From Paraflavitalea devenefica (lineage in GTDB: Bacteria; Bacteroidota; Bacteroidia; Chitinophagales; Chitinophagaceae): a stretch of DNA of 64,000 nt. Location of the stretch: contig NZ_JAARML010000002.1 in assembly GCF_011759375.1 (NCBI RefSeq), forward strand, positions 434,001 to 498,000, given 5' to 3'. A program made the position numbers and the translations under genes. Under the pieces are notes generated by a model. The model did no database searches. It saw only the letters and a program-made list of their open reading frames with translations, and was not told the origin of the DNA. This document shows positions 1-7,832 of the stretch, piece by piece (within the stretch, counting starts at the first letter, position 1; the number at the start of each line of letters is the position of its first letter).

Positions 1-341
1 GCTGCAATCTCAATAGGGTTCCCCATCTTGTCATTTACCTTCAACCTGGTGCTTTCCAGGTTCTCCGCCCGCAGGGAGATCATTTGTTTCTTAAATAAGG
101 GATTTACAAACAACAAACCATTCTCTTTCACCGTACCCACATACTTACCAAAAAAGGTGAGCACACGGGAGTGGTTGGGGCTGATTACAATAATACCCAG
201 CGACAGGTACAGGCAGGCAAAAAAAGCCAACAGGCCATATACAATAAGATAGGTGGAAAAAAAGTAAATAGCAGCAATAAACAGCAAAAAGGACAACAGC
301 AGAGCCAGGAATCCCGACATGGGTTTAATGATCTTTTCCAT
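1..341 (-). CDS. SPFH/band-7 domain membrane protein (partial, N-terminal 113 residues)
   Basis: The coding frame starts with ATG at 339-341 and runs off the left edge without a stop, so only the first 113 residues are present. Residues about 8-50 form two closely spaced hydrophobic segments. They are followed by SPNHSRVLTFFGKYVGTV and a stretch rich in short beta segments (VNPLFKKQMISLRAENLE), which is the usual opening of SPFH (stomatin/prohibitin/flotillin) domains. Such proteins oligomerise as membrane scaffolds and often assist membrane proteases; that role is family knowledge, not visible here. Two GATATC sites lie just upstream (361-377). The missing C-terminus prevents subfamily assignment. 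Confidence 0.8.
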   Translation of the reverse strand, partial: MEKIIKPMSGFLALLLSFLLFIAAIYFFSTYLIVYGLLAFFACLYLSLGIIVISPNHSRVLTFFGKYVGTVKENGLLFVNPLFKKQMISLRAENLESTRLKVNDKMGNPIEIA

Positions 342-360
342 ATAAAGAAGTGTTTAGGAT

Positions 361-377
361 GATATCAATATGATATC
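361..377. promoter_or_regulatory. Paired GATATC palindromes upstream of the SPFH gene
   Basis: GATATC occurs at 361-366 and 372-377, exactly 11 bp apart, inside the directly repeated unit ATGATATCAAT. The pair ends about 20 bp before the minus-strand start codon of the SPFH gene. One-turn spacing of two palindromes is operator-like. No protein can be assigned to it. The rest of the 342-725 gap shows nothing else convincing. Confidence 0.3.
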
Positions 378-725
378 AAATCTACATCATGGCGGCAGTA
401 GCCCAAACAGAACCTGTACCAACGGAAAACTTTCCCATATAAGCGGAAATTACCCGATCGGGCCCGGCGGGATGAAAAGCGGCGCCATCAGGGGCTCAGA
501 AAGCAGGCAAAAAACTTAATTGTAGGCCAGGTACATATAATTGAAATATTAATTTGACATGAGCTACAGAGAACGTTACGAGAACATTCAGAGGAACTAC
601 AGAGAACATAAGGAGAATGCTATCTTGGGATTATGTAGAGATTATCAATGGATTACCCGTAGCATACCAGGGGGTTCCGACATCCATACACCAAACATTA
701 GGGAAGGTCTGAGGCCAGTACCCTA

Positions 726-1379
726 TCAATTACCCGTACTTCCGTCACGGAATCTCACCTTCTTTTTGCCGGCATTCTTCTTTTCAAAGTCCAGCACCTC
801 TTTGGGCTTGGTTACCTCTTTTTTGGCGGTGGGGGCTGCGGTAGTGGCTTTTTTATCCAGTTCACCCAGTGTATAGCTTTCTGTGCGGGTGGTGACTGCA
901 CCGGTCTCCGAATAATCATAATATTTCCAGGTGCCATGGCGCAGGGAGGCGCCCTCATTCTTTACGATCACCGTGCGGTAGGTATCAAACTTATCAGGGT
1001 CCTCTATCAGGAGGGTATCATACAACTTATCGGGATTGATCGCTTTCCATCTTTGTTCTAGCCTCAGTTCACCGTGTTTATTGTAATAACGGCATACGCT
1101 GTCCTTTAACCCCCATTTATAAAACTCTACTCCCACCAGGTCGCCCATCAGGCTGAACAGGCGCCATTCACCATCCTTTCGGTTATGTGTATACCATCCT
1201 TCTTCCTCATATCCGGGCTCGCCACGAACCGATTCATACCGGTTTATCCAGGGGCCTTGTTTGCGCCCGATCACATCAATGCGGTTCAGGGTATCACCAT
1301 TGGCATTGATCTTATAGTCCTTCCACTGCGAAAAAGCATTCGCAGAAAAGAATAATAATATAAAAGTTATCCAACGCAT
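726..1379 (-). CDS. Secreted YwqK/MORN-like repeat protein
   Basis: This 217-residue protein is read from the ATG at 1377-1379. The frame stays open to 1544, but only this start gives a clean signal peptide (MRWITFILLFFSANAFS, cleavage near residue 17). The mature part carries repeated aromatic-Gly units such as GPWINRYES, EEGWYTHNRKDGEWRLF and LRHGTWKYYDYSETG, resembling the YwqK/MORN-variant repeats common in Bacteroidota secreted proteins. The last 40 residues are Lys-rich and end in KKKVRFRDGSTGN. No catalytic motif is visible and the function is unknown. It is monocistronic and divergent from the cysteine desulfurase gene. Confidence 0.7.
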   Translation of the reverse strand: MRWITFILLFFSANAFSQWKDYKINANGDTLNRIDVIGRKQGPWINRYESVRGEPGYEEEGWYTHNRKDGEWRLFSLMGDLVGVEFYKWGLKDSVCRYYNKHGELRLEQRWKAINPDKLYDTLLIEDPDKFDTYRTVIVKNEGASLRHGTWKYYDYSETGAVTTRTESYTLGELDKKATTAAPTAKKEVTKPKEVLDFEKKNAGKKKVRFRDGSTGN

Positions 1380-1710
1380 TGAAAGGGATTTAATGGTGAT
1401 AAAGCGCCATAAACCGGCAATTATAACGCCAAAGTTCCTTATTTCATTGCAAACAAAACCATAAAGCTGCTGGTCCGGCCGGGGCTGGTTATACAGGGTG
1501 ACCGGGCCCTTTTTCCCTTGATAATCCATTGATTTACTGGACAATTAACCTGTTTTTACTATTTAATAATTACGCTCACTTATTGAATGTTTTCTATCAA
1601 TACTTTTTAATTCTTAAAAATTCATTAGTAATCTGGTTGTTTCTATGAGGAATTTGCAATACCACAAATGGGGATATTTCAATGTAAAATATTTCGGAAT
1701 TTTGCGCCCC
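1380..1710. other. Divergent intergenic region
   Basis: This 331-bp gap separates divergent genes. It must hold promoters for both, but only a weak -7-like GAATTTTG at 1698-1705, six bases before the desulfurase ATG, can be pointed to. A GC-rich patch (CCGGCCGGGG, near 1480) and an AT-rich stretch at 1550-1630 are present. No further gene was recognised. Confidence 0.4.
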
Positions 1711-2844
1711 ATGAGCACTTCACGTATTTATTTCGACAATGCAGCCACCACAGCTCTCGATCCACTGGTACTGGAAACCATGATGCCTTACCTCACTGAA
1801 AAGTTTGGTAATCCATCTTCCATCTATTCCTATGGCCGCGAGACGAGGTTGGCCATTGAAACTGCCCGTAAAAGCGTGGCTAAAATACTGAATGCGCATC
1901 CTGCAGAGATCTTCTTCACCTCTGGTGGTACCGAAAGTTCCAACACAGCCATCAATGCTGCTGTGCACGATCTTGGCTGCAGGCACATCATCACCTCACC
2001 CATAGAACACCATGCCACCCTGCATACGGTAGAAAACCTTTATCACCGTGGCGAGGTAGCCCTGAGTTATGTGAAGCTGTTGCCCAACGGCCATGTTGAC
2101 CTGGAAGACCTGGAACAGCAATTAGCCGCTTGTGAAGATAAATGCCTTGTTACCCTTATGCATGCCAATAATGAAATTGGCAACATACTGGATATCCATG
2201 CAGCAGGAGAGATCTGCAAACGTTATGGCGCCGTATTTCATTCCGACACTGTGCAAACGGTTGGCCACTTTCCTTTTGACCTCCGCAATACGCCTGTGCA
2301 TTTTATTACCGGCGCCGGTCATAAATTCCATGGTCCGAAAGGAGTGGGTATCCTGTACATCAATGAAAATGTAAAGATCAAGCCGCATATCCATGGTGGT
2401 TCGCAGGAGCGTAACATGCGTGCCGGCACAGAGAACTTATACGGGATAGTGGGTTTTGCCAAAGCGCTTGAAATGGCTACCGAGCATTATGAAAAAGACA
2501 GCGCTTATATCAAAAGCCTCAAGCTCCATATGATGGAACAGATCCAAAAGCACATCAAGGGCGCTTCCTTTAATGGAGATCCCCTGGGTAAAAGCCTGTA
2601 TACGGTATTAAGCGTGTCTTTCCCCAAAACCGAGAAATCGGAAATGATCTTATTCAACCTCGACATCAATAATATCTGTGCCAGTGGCGGCAGCGCCTGT
2701 ACCAGTGGCGCCGATCAGGGATCACATGTCATCCGCGCTGTCAACAACAATCCCAACCAGGTTACCGTTCGTTTTTCCTTCAGTAAACACAACACCAAAG
2801 AAGAAATAGACCAGGTGGTGAGCAAGCTGAAAGAGATCATATAG
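1711..2844 (+). CDS. Cysteine desulfurase, NifS/IscS family
   Basis: A PLP-dependent class V aminotransferase-fold enzyme that removes sulfur from L-cysteine for Fe-S clusters or thio-modification. The ATG at 1711 gives 377 residues starting MSTSRIYFDNAATTALDP; the frame is open upstream to 1645, but that extension does not match the family start. The PLP lysine lies in GAGHKFHGPKG (about K205) and the persulfide cysteine in ASGGSACTSG (about C330), both intact. The TSGGTESSN and SPIEHHA motifs are also present. No isc/suf genes adjoin it, so whether it serves Fe-S assembly or tRNA thiolation cannot be decided. A terminator follows at 2880. Confidence 0.95.
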   Translation: MSTSRIYFDNAATTALDPLVLETMMPYLTEKFGNPSSIYSYGRETRLAIETARKSVAKILNAHPAEIFFTSGGTESSNTAINAAVHDLGCRHIITSPIEHHATLHTVENLYHRGEVALSYVKLLPNGHVDLEDLEQQLAACEDKCLVTLMHANNEIGNILDIHAAGEICKRYGAVFHSDTVQTVGHFPFDLRNTPVHFITGAGHKFHGPKGVGILYINENVKIKPHIHGGSQERNMRAGTENLYGIVGFAKALEMATEHYEKDSAYIKSLKLHMMEQIQKHIKGASFNGDPLGKSLYTVLSVSFPKTEKSEMILFNLDINNICASGGSACTSGADQGSHVIRAVNNNPNQVTVRFSFSKHNTKEEIDQVVSKLKEII

Positions 2845-2879
2845 TATACCAGCTACTTTAATACTGCTCATATAAAGTA

Positions 2880-2918
2880 CAAAGGGGCCACATTCTCGGA
2901 TGTGCCCTTTTGTTTTTT
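2880..2918 (+). terminator. Rho-independent terminator after the cysteine desulfurase gene
   Basis: The stem AAAGGG-GCCACA pairs with TGTG-CCCTTTT across a short loop (2881-2911), followed by a T-rich tail. It lies 36 bp after the desulfurase stop. Confidence 0.7.
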
Positions 2919-3000
2919 AAAGCTGTGGAACCCGGGTCTCTGAATGCCGGATGCTGAATTCTGTATTCTTTGCCTTAACTTACTTCTCAAATCACTAAGC

Positions 3001-4383
3001 ATGAAATACCTGCTTCATACGGTTGCCATAGCCTGTTTCCTATTATCTCTTTTCCCCGCCTGTAAGCTCATGCCCAAAGAAAAGGGGACGCAGGCCGAAG
3101 CGGTGCAGCAAGATACCACGGCGATAGCAGGTCCCGGCTGGATCAAACAGTCTAATGTATATGAAGTCAATGTGCGCCAATATACCCCCGAAGGCACCTT
3201 CAAAGCCTTCGCCATCCATTTACCCCGCCTCAAACAAATGGGAGTAGACATCCTCTGGTTCATGCCCGTCACCCCCATCAGCAAAACAGACCGCAAGGGC
3301 ACACTGGGCAGTTATTATGCAGTAGCTGATTATAAAGCCATCAACCCGGAGTTTGGCACCCTGAATGACTTTAAGCAATTGGTACAGCAGGCGCATGACA
3401 GCGGATTTAAGGTGATCATAGACTGGGTGGCCAATCATACCGGCGCCGATCACCCCTGGCTTACACAGCATCCTGACTTTTATAACCGCGACAGTACCGG
3501 CAAAGCCAAATATGTATTTGACTGGACAGATACACGTGACCTGAACTTTGATAATAAAGCCATGCGTGATAGCATGACCGCGGCTATGCAATACTGGTTG
3601 CAGGAAACAGGTATTGATGGTTTCCGTTGCGATGTGGCAGGAGAGGCGCCCACTGATTTCTGGAAAGATTGTATCCGGCAGTTAAGGAAAGTAAAGAACG
3701 TATTTATGCTGGCGGAAGCAGATAAAGGAGAGCTGCATACGGCCGGTTTTGATGCCAGCTATCCCTGGGATATGTTCCAGACCATGAAGAAAGTGGCTGC
3801 CGGTGAACGCAATGCTTTATCGCTGGATACGGTGCTCATGCGGCAGGACAGCACCTTTCCGGCAGGCGCTGTTCGCTTGTATTTCACCAGCAACCATGAC
3901 GAGAACAGTTGGAATAAAAGCGACTTTGGTACCTTTCCAGGTTTAAAACACGGCGCCTTTGCAGTGCTTACACAAACCATGCGTGCCAGTCTTCCGCTTA
4001 TTTACGGCGGGCAGGAGGAACCTGTTTTAAGAGCCATTCCCTTCTTTGAAAAAGACAATATGGGTTTTAAGAAATATGCGCGTGCGCCTTTCTATAAAAT
4101 GCTACTTGATCTGCGCAAGCGTAACCAGGCCCTTGCTACAGATGCTTCTTTCAGAAAAGTATCAGTAGGAGATGATAAAGCCCTCTATGCCTATGTACGG
4201 GAAAAAGGGAAAGATAAGATACTGGTGATACTCAACCTCAGCAACAAGGAACAAACCATTACTATCAAAGACAGCTCGCTGACAGGTGAGCCCATGAACT
4301 TATTCCTCGGCGCAAAAGAGCCTTTTAAGCTCAATCATTCCTTCAACATTGAACAGTGGGGATATATTGTTTGTGAGTACTAA
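3001..4383 (+). CDS. GH13 alpha-amylase-family lipoprotein
   Basis: A 460-residue glycoside hydrolase family 13 enzyme. The ATG at 3001 gives a hydrophobic leader ending in LFPAC (Cys near residue 20), a probable lipoprotein signal. All four GH13 regions are visible: DWVANHT, GIDGFRCDVA (nucleophile about D211), MLAEAD (acid/base about E239) and FTSNHDEN (about D300). It should cleave or transfer alpha-glucosidic bonds at the cell surface or in the periplasm; substrate specificity cannot be read. It lies 4 bp before the FGGY kinase gene, so the two are almost certainly cotranscribed and may work in sugar use. The leader spacing is compact for family members. Confidence 0.9.
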   Translation: MKYLLHTVAIACFLLSLFPACKLMPKEKGTQAEAVQQDTTAIAGPGWIKQSNVYEVNVRQYTPEGTFKAFAIHLPRLKQMGVDILWFMPVTPISKTDRKGTLGSYYAVADYKAINPEFGTLNDFKQLVQQAHDSGFKVIIDWVANHTGADHPWLTQHPDFYNRDSTGKAKYVFDWTDTRDLNFDNKAMRDSMTAAMQYWLQETGIDGFRCDVAGEAPTDFWKDCIRQLRKVKNVFMLAEADKGELHTAGFDASYPWDMFQTMKKVAAGERNALSLDTVLMRQDSTFPAGAVRLYFTSNHDENSWNKSDFGTFPGLKHGAFAVLTQTMRASLPLIYGGQEEPVLRAIPFFEKDNMGFKKYARAPFYKMLLDLRKRNQALATDASFRKVSVGDDKALYAYVREKGKDKILVILNLSNKEQTITIKDSSLTGEPMNLFLGAKEPFKLNHSFNIEQWGYIVCEY

Positions 4384-4387
4384 GCCC

Positions 4388-5872
4388 ATGCAACATATCA
4401 TCGGTGTAGACATTGGTACTACCAATACCAAAGCCATTGCCTTTACCACAGCAGGCATAGTCATAGCACAGGCGAATATTACCTACACGCCTGTTATTGC
4501 TACTGCCGGAAAGCATGAGCTGGATCCGGACATTTTATTCGATGCAGTGGTGCAAACCATCCGGCAGGTAACCCGGCAAACTGCTGAATCATCGCTCCTG
4601 GGCATTGCCTTCAGCAGCGCTATGCACAGTCTGATAGCGGTGGACGCAACAGGAAAACCATTGACCAACGTCATTACCTGGGCCGACCTGCGCAGCACCC
4701 GGCAGGCCACGCAACTAAAAAATACAGCTACCGGCAAGCGTATTTACCAGCGCACCGGTACACCTGTTCATCCCATGTCGCCATTGTGCAAACTGCTTTG
4801 GATGAAAGAAGAATGGCCCGAGATATTTAGCGTTGCGCATAAATTCATTGGTATTAAAGAACTGATCTTTTACCGTTTCTTTGATCAATACCTCATTGAT
4901 CATTCCATTGCTTCTGCCACTGGTTTATTTGATATATACGAGGTAGACTGGAATAAAGAAGCCCTCTTATTGACAGGTCTTACCCGCGAGCGTTTTTCAA
5001 CGCCTGTAAGTACTACGCACTCCGTAACCGGCCTTAAAAAAGAATATGCCGACGACCTGGGTATTGATCCCGCTACTCCATTTATCGTAGGCGCCAGCGA
5101 TGGATGCCTGGCAAATGTAGGCAGCGGCGCCATGCAGCCCGGCGATATGTCGCTTACCATTGGCACCAGCGGGGCAGTGCGTATGACAGGCAGTAAGCCA
5201 CAGCATGATAGTAAAGAAAGGATATTCAACTATATTCTCACAGAACAATGGTATGTGTCGGGTGGTCCGATCAACAATGGCGCTGTATTGCTGAAATGGT
5301 ATGCTGAGCATTTCCTGGAACGCAGCTTTAACAGCACCGCAGATTTTGAATGGTTCCTGCGGCATGCGGCGCAGGCGCCTGCCGGGGCAGAAGGACTTGT
5401 TTTTTTACCCTATGTACAAGGCGAGCGGGCGCCGGTTTGGGATGCTGCCGCCAAAGGCGTATTCTTTGGCATACAGGCAGCACATACCCAGGCGCATTTC
5501 ATGCGGGCCATCGTGGAAGGGATCAACTATGCCTTATACCAGGTGGCGCAATCCGTAGAAGAAACCATTGGTCCTGTACAACATATTTATGCCAGTGGCG
5601 GATTTACCCGTTCGCCTCAGTGGCTGCAATGGCTGGCCGATCTCTTTGGAAAGGAAATTTCCGTGTCTTCCACGGGCGATGCTTCCGCTGCCGGGGCGGC
5701 CATCATCGGTTTGCAGGCGTTGGGCATACAGGATACGCTGGCGCATCCCAATAGCGCTGTACTGTCTGAAGAGCGCTTTGTACCCAATGAACAGCAGCAT
5801 ACCATCTACCAGCGTAATTACGCTGTGTATAGTACCTTGTACGACAGGCTAAAAGATGTCTTTCAACTGTAG
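4388..5872 (+). CDS. FGGY-family carbohydrate kinase (gluconokinase-like)
   Basis: A 494-residue sugar kinase of the FGGY branch of the actin/hexokinase ATPase fold. The N-terminal phosphate-binding motif IIGVDIGTTNTKAIAF and the C-terminal ASGGFTRSPQWLQWLADLFG plus GDASAAGAAIIG motifs frame two intact domains. The ITWADLRS and MSPLCKLLWMK segments resemble gluconokinases more than xylulokinases, but substrate cannot be fixed by eye. The ATG at 4388 is chosen over an upstream in-frame start at 4349, which would overlap the GH13 gene and precede the family start. It lies 4 bp after the GH13 gene, in the same operon. Confidence 0.88.
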   Translation: MQHIIGVDIGTTNTKAIAFTTAGIVIAQANITYTPVIATAGKHELDPDILFDAVVQTIRQVTRQTAESSLLGIAFSSAMHSLIAVDATGKPLTNVITWADLRSTRQATQLKNTATGKRIYQRTGTPVHPMSPLCKLLWMKEEWPEIFSVAHKFIGIKELIFYRFFDQYLIDHSIASATGLFDIYEVDWNKEALLLTGLTRERFSTPVSTTHSVTGLKKEYADDLGIDPATPFIVGASDGCLANVGSGAMQPGDMSLTIGTSGAVRMTGSKPQHDSKERIFNYILTEQWYVSGGPINNGAVLLKWYAEHFLERSFNSTADFEWFLRHAAQAPAGAEGLVFLPYVQGERAPVWDAAAKGVFFGIQAAHTQAHFMRAIVEGINYALYQVAQSVEETIGPVQHIYASGGFTRSPQWLQWLADLFGKEISVSSTGDASAAGAAIIGLQALGIQDTLAHPNSAVLSEERFVPNEQQHTIYQRNYAVYSTLYDRLKDVFQL

Positions 5873-5991
5873 TGTTTTATTGCTCAGTTCCTCCTTTTCC
5901 GTCCCCGCTTTCGGTGATTGCTGTTCACAATAAATTCCCTGAAATTGCAGGCCATTTTGTACATTGAACTTAACCTTTAATACCATCAAAC

Positions 5992-7191
5992 ATGAGTCAG
6001 GCTGTTTTGACAAAGAACCGTGTTCAATCTATTGATGTGCTGCGCGGTATAGTAATGATCATCATGGCGCTGGATCATGTGCGTGACTTCTTTCATGTTG
6101 ATGCTTTTCAAGGTGATCCGGTCAATCCCGCTACCACCAACCCGCTCCTGTATGGTACCCGGTGGATCACGCATTTCTGTGCGCCTACCTTTGTTTTCCT
6201 GGCCGGTACTTCCTCTTACCTGGTAGGATTGCGCAAATCAAAAGCTGAACTGAGTACATTCCTTATTAAACGCGGGTTATGGTTGATGCTGGCAGAAGTG
6301 TTGATCATTACCCTGGCTTTAACATTCAATCCGCTGTATAATCTTTTATTCCTGCAGGTGATCTGGGCTATAGGTATCAGCATGTTTATACTGGGATTGC
6401 TGGTACGCTTGCCGTATACTGTTATATTGGCTCTTGGGCTGATCATCGTACTGGGGCATAATCTGCTGGATTACCCGGAAGCAGCCATGGCCACGCGTAA
6501 GGAAGGACTGGGCTTTTGGTGGGACCTTGCGCATGGTGCGCGCTTTTCGATCTATCCTTTTGCGCCCAACTATGTAGTGGCTATTGTTTATCCTTTTTTG
6601 CCCTGGACAGGACTGATGCTCATGGGATATAGTGCCGGTAAACTATATGCTGATGGCTTTCCGGCCCTGCAACGTAAAAAGGTCCTGTTGTATACCGGCT
6701 TCGGGTTGCTTGTATTATTCTTCCTGCTCCGGTTTATCAATGCTTACGGCGATCCTGTTCCCTGGACCAGGCAGGAGAATACTACCCGCACCATCTTCTC
6801 CTTCTTTAACCTGAATAAATATCCTCCTTCATTGATGTATATGTCGGCCACCATTGGTGTTGCATTAATTGCACTGGTGTTGCTGGAGAATGTACGGAAT
6901 AGCGTTACGGAGTTTTTTAAAGTATTCGGGCGGGTACCTTTCTTCTACTATGTAGTTCATTTCTTCCTGATACATGCTTTAGAGGTCATTGCATTCTTCT
7001 TATCGGGATATGGGGTCAAGGACATAGTCTCCAACCAGGTGCCTTTCCTGTTCCGGCCGGTCGTCTTTGGCTTCCCTTTGTGGGTGGTGTACCTGGTGTG
7101 GATAGGTCTCATCGTATTATTATATCCTTTGTGTAAGCGGTACAATGCTTACAAGAGCACGCATCATAAGTGGTGGCTTAGTTATGTATAG
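5992..7191 (+). CDS. Multi-pass membrane protein, DUF1624/HGSNAT-like putative acyltransferase
   Basis: A 399-residue integral membrane protein with about 10 hydrophobic helices. It starts with RVQSIDVLRGIVMIIMALDHVRDFF, the opening signature of the DUF1624/heparan-alpha-glucosaminide N-acetyltransferase-like group (DxLRG followed by LDH). THFCAPTFVFLAGTSSYL is the next conserved helix. By family analogy it may move acyl groups across the inner membrane onto a sugar, but the substrate is unknown. It stands alone: 119 bp after the FGGY gene and followed by the remains of a broken gene on the opposite strand. Confidence 0.75.
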   Translation: MSQAVLTKNRVQSIDVLRGIVMIIMALDHVRDFFHVDAFQGDPVNPATTNPLLYGTRWITHFCAPTFVFLAGTSSYLVGLRKSKAELSTFLIKRGLWLMLAEVLIITLALTFNPLYNLLFLQVIWAIGISMFILGLLVRLPYTVILALGLIIVLGHNLLDYPEAAMATRKEGLGFWWDLAHGARFSIYPFAPNYVVAIVYPFLPWTGLMLMGYSAGKLYADGFPALQRKKVLLYTGFGLLVLFFLLRFINAYGDPVPWTRQENTTRTIFSFFNLNKYPPSLMYMSATIGVALIALVLLENVRNSVTEFFKVFGRVPFFYYVVHFFLIHALEVIAFFLSGYGVKDIVSNQVPFLFRPVVFGFPLWVVYLVWIGLIVLLYPLCKRYNAYKSTHHKWWLSYV

Positions 7192-7230
7192 TAAAAAAAG
7201 AACCCCGGGGTCTTGTCAGGGTAAACCCTG
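7192..7230 (-). terminator. Terminator-like palindromes
   Basis: Read on the minus strand, CAGGG-TTTA-CCCTG is followed by the palindrome ACCCCGGGGT and a run of seven T. It could end transcription of the decayed gene at 7238. The lack of a loop in the second palindrome makes it weak. Confidence 0.35.
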
Positions 7231-7237
7231 TCGAAGC

Positions 7238-7740
7238 CTACTGCACGCTGATCTTCTTTTTGTAGATAATCTCATTGCCGGAAAGCAACTGCAGTAAATA
7301 AGTGCCGGGAGTAAGGCTGTCGGTATCTAAAGGAAAACTGACCATTTGTCCGGGATGCAGGATACCGGTTTTCTGTTCATACATCTTCCGCCCGGTAAGG
7401 CTGAATAAGCTGATACTGGTATTGTCCAGCTTCTTATTGGTCTGTACAAACAGCCAGTTAATCTTATCAATAATAGTGGGGTAGATATTGATTGGCAAAG
7501 CACACGTTTTAAGGTTCACAATAGATATCAGGAGGGTCAGCCTCACAGGCCGGTGTGCTACACGATGTTATTGGGCAGTTCATCGTTTGATGAAAGGAAG
7601 GAGGGGAGGTGGTATGTATATAGTAATACATAGCCACTGTGCTGATCGACATCAGCATGGGATTTCTTATCATAAAAGGATTGGGTTAAATAAAACAGGG
7701 GGTACGAAGACAATTACGTAGAATAAGGCGTAATGCTTAT
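7238..7740 (-). pseudogene. Remnant of a secreted protein with a T9SS sorting tail
   Basis: The minus-strand frame ending at 7238 encodes a good type IX (Por) sorting tail: INIYPTIIDKINWLFV, ISLFSLTGRKMYEQ, LTPGTYLLQLLSGNEIIYKK. It has no signal peptide, no mature domain and only a GTG start (7546). Upstream sequence continues as protein-like text in other frames: STPACEADPPDI (about 7559-7524), then SFYDKKSHADVDQHSGY to NELPNNIV ended by TAG at 7558-7560, and KHYALFYVIVFVPPVLF (about 7738-7690). This pattern of successive frameshifts and stops suggests a decayed T9SS cargo gene. No intact homolog lies nearby. The left limit is certain, the right limit is not. Confidence 0.5.
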
Positions 7741-7781
7741 GGACATCTAAAACGGATACCTGTTATTCCTTATTGCTTTAT

Positions 7782-7797
7782 TGTGCCGTCGGGCACA
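7782..7797. repeat. Short inverted repeat TGTGCC / GGCACA
   Basis: TGTGCC (7782-7787) and GGCACA (7792-7797) are separated by four bases between the decayed gene and mutS. It could form a small hairpin after mutS, though no clear T tail follows on the minus strand. Confidence 0.3.
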
Positions 7798-7832
7798 TTT
7801 ATTGACAATTGTTAAGGGAAGGAACAGTAGTA

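Noticed and set aside
559..876. 105-residue plus-strand open frame with MSYRERYENIQRNYREHKEN start
   Set aside because: It overlaps the YwqK-like gene on the other strand for half its length and turns into low-complexity Phe/Ser/Val text there. The upstream TTAATTTG is only a partial -7 match. No conserved domain is visible.
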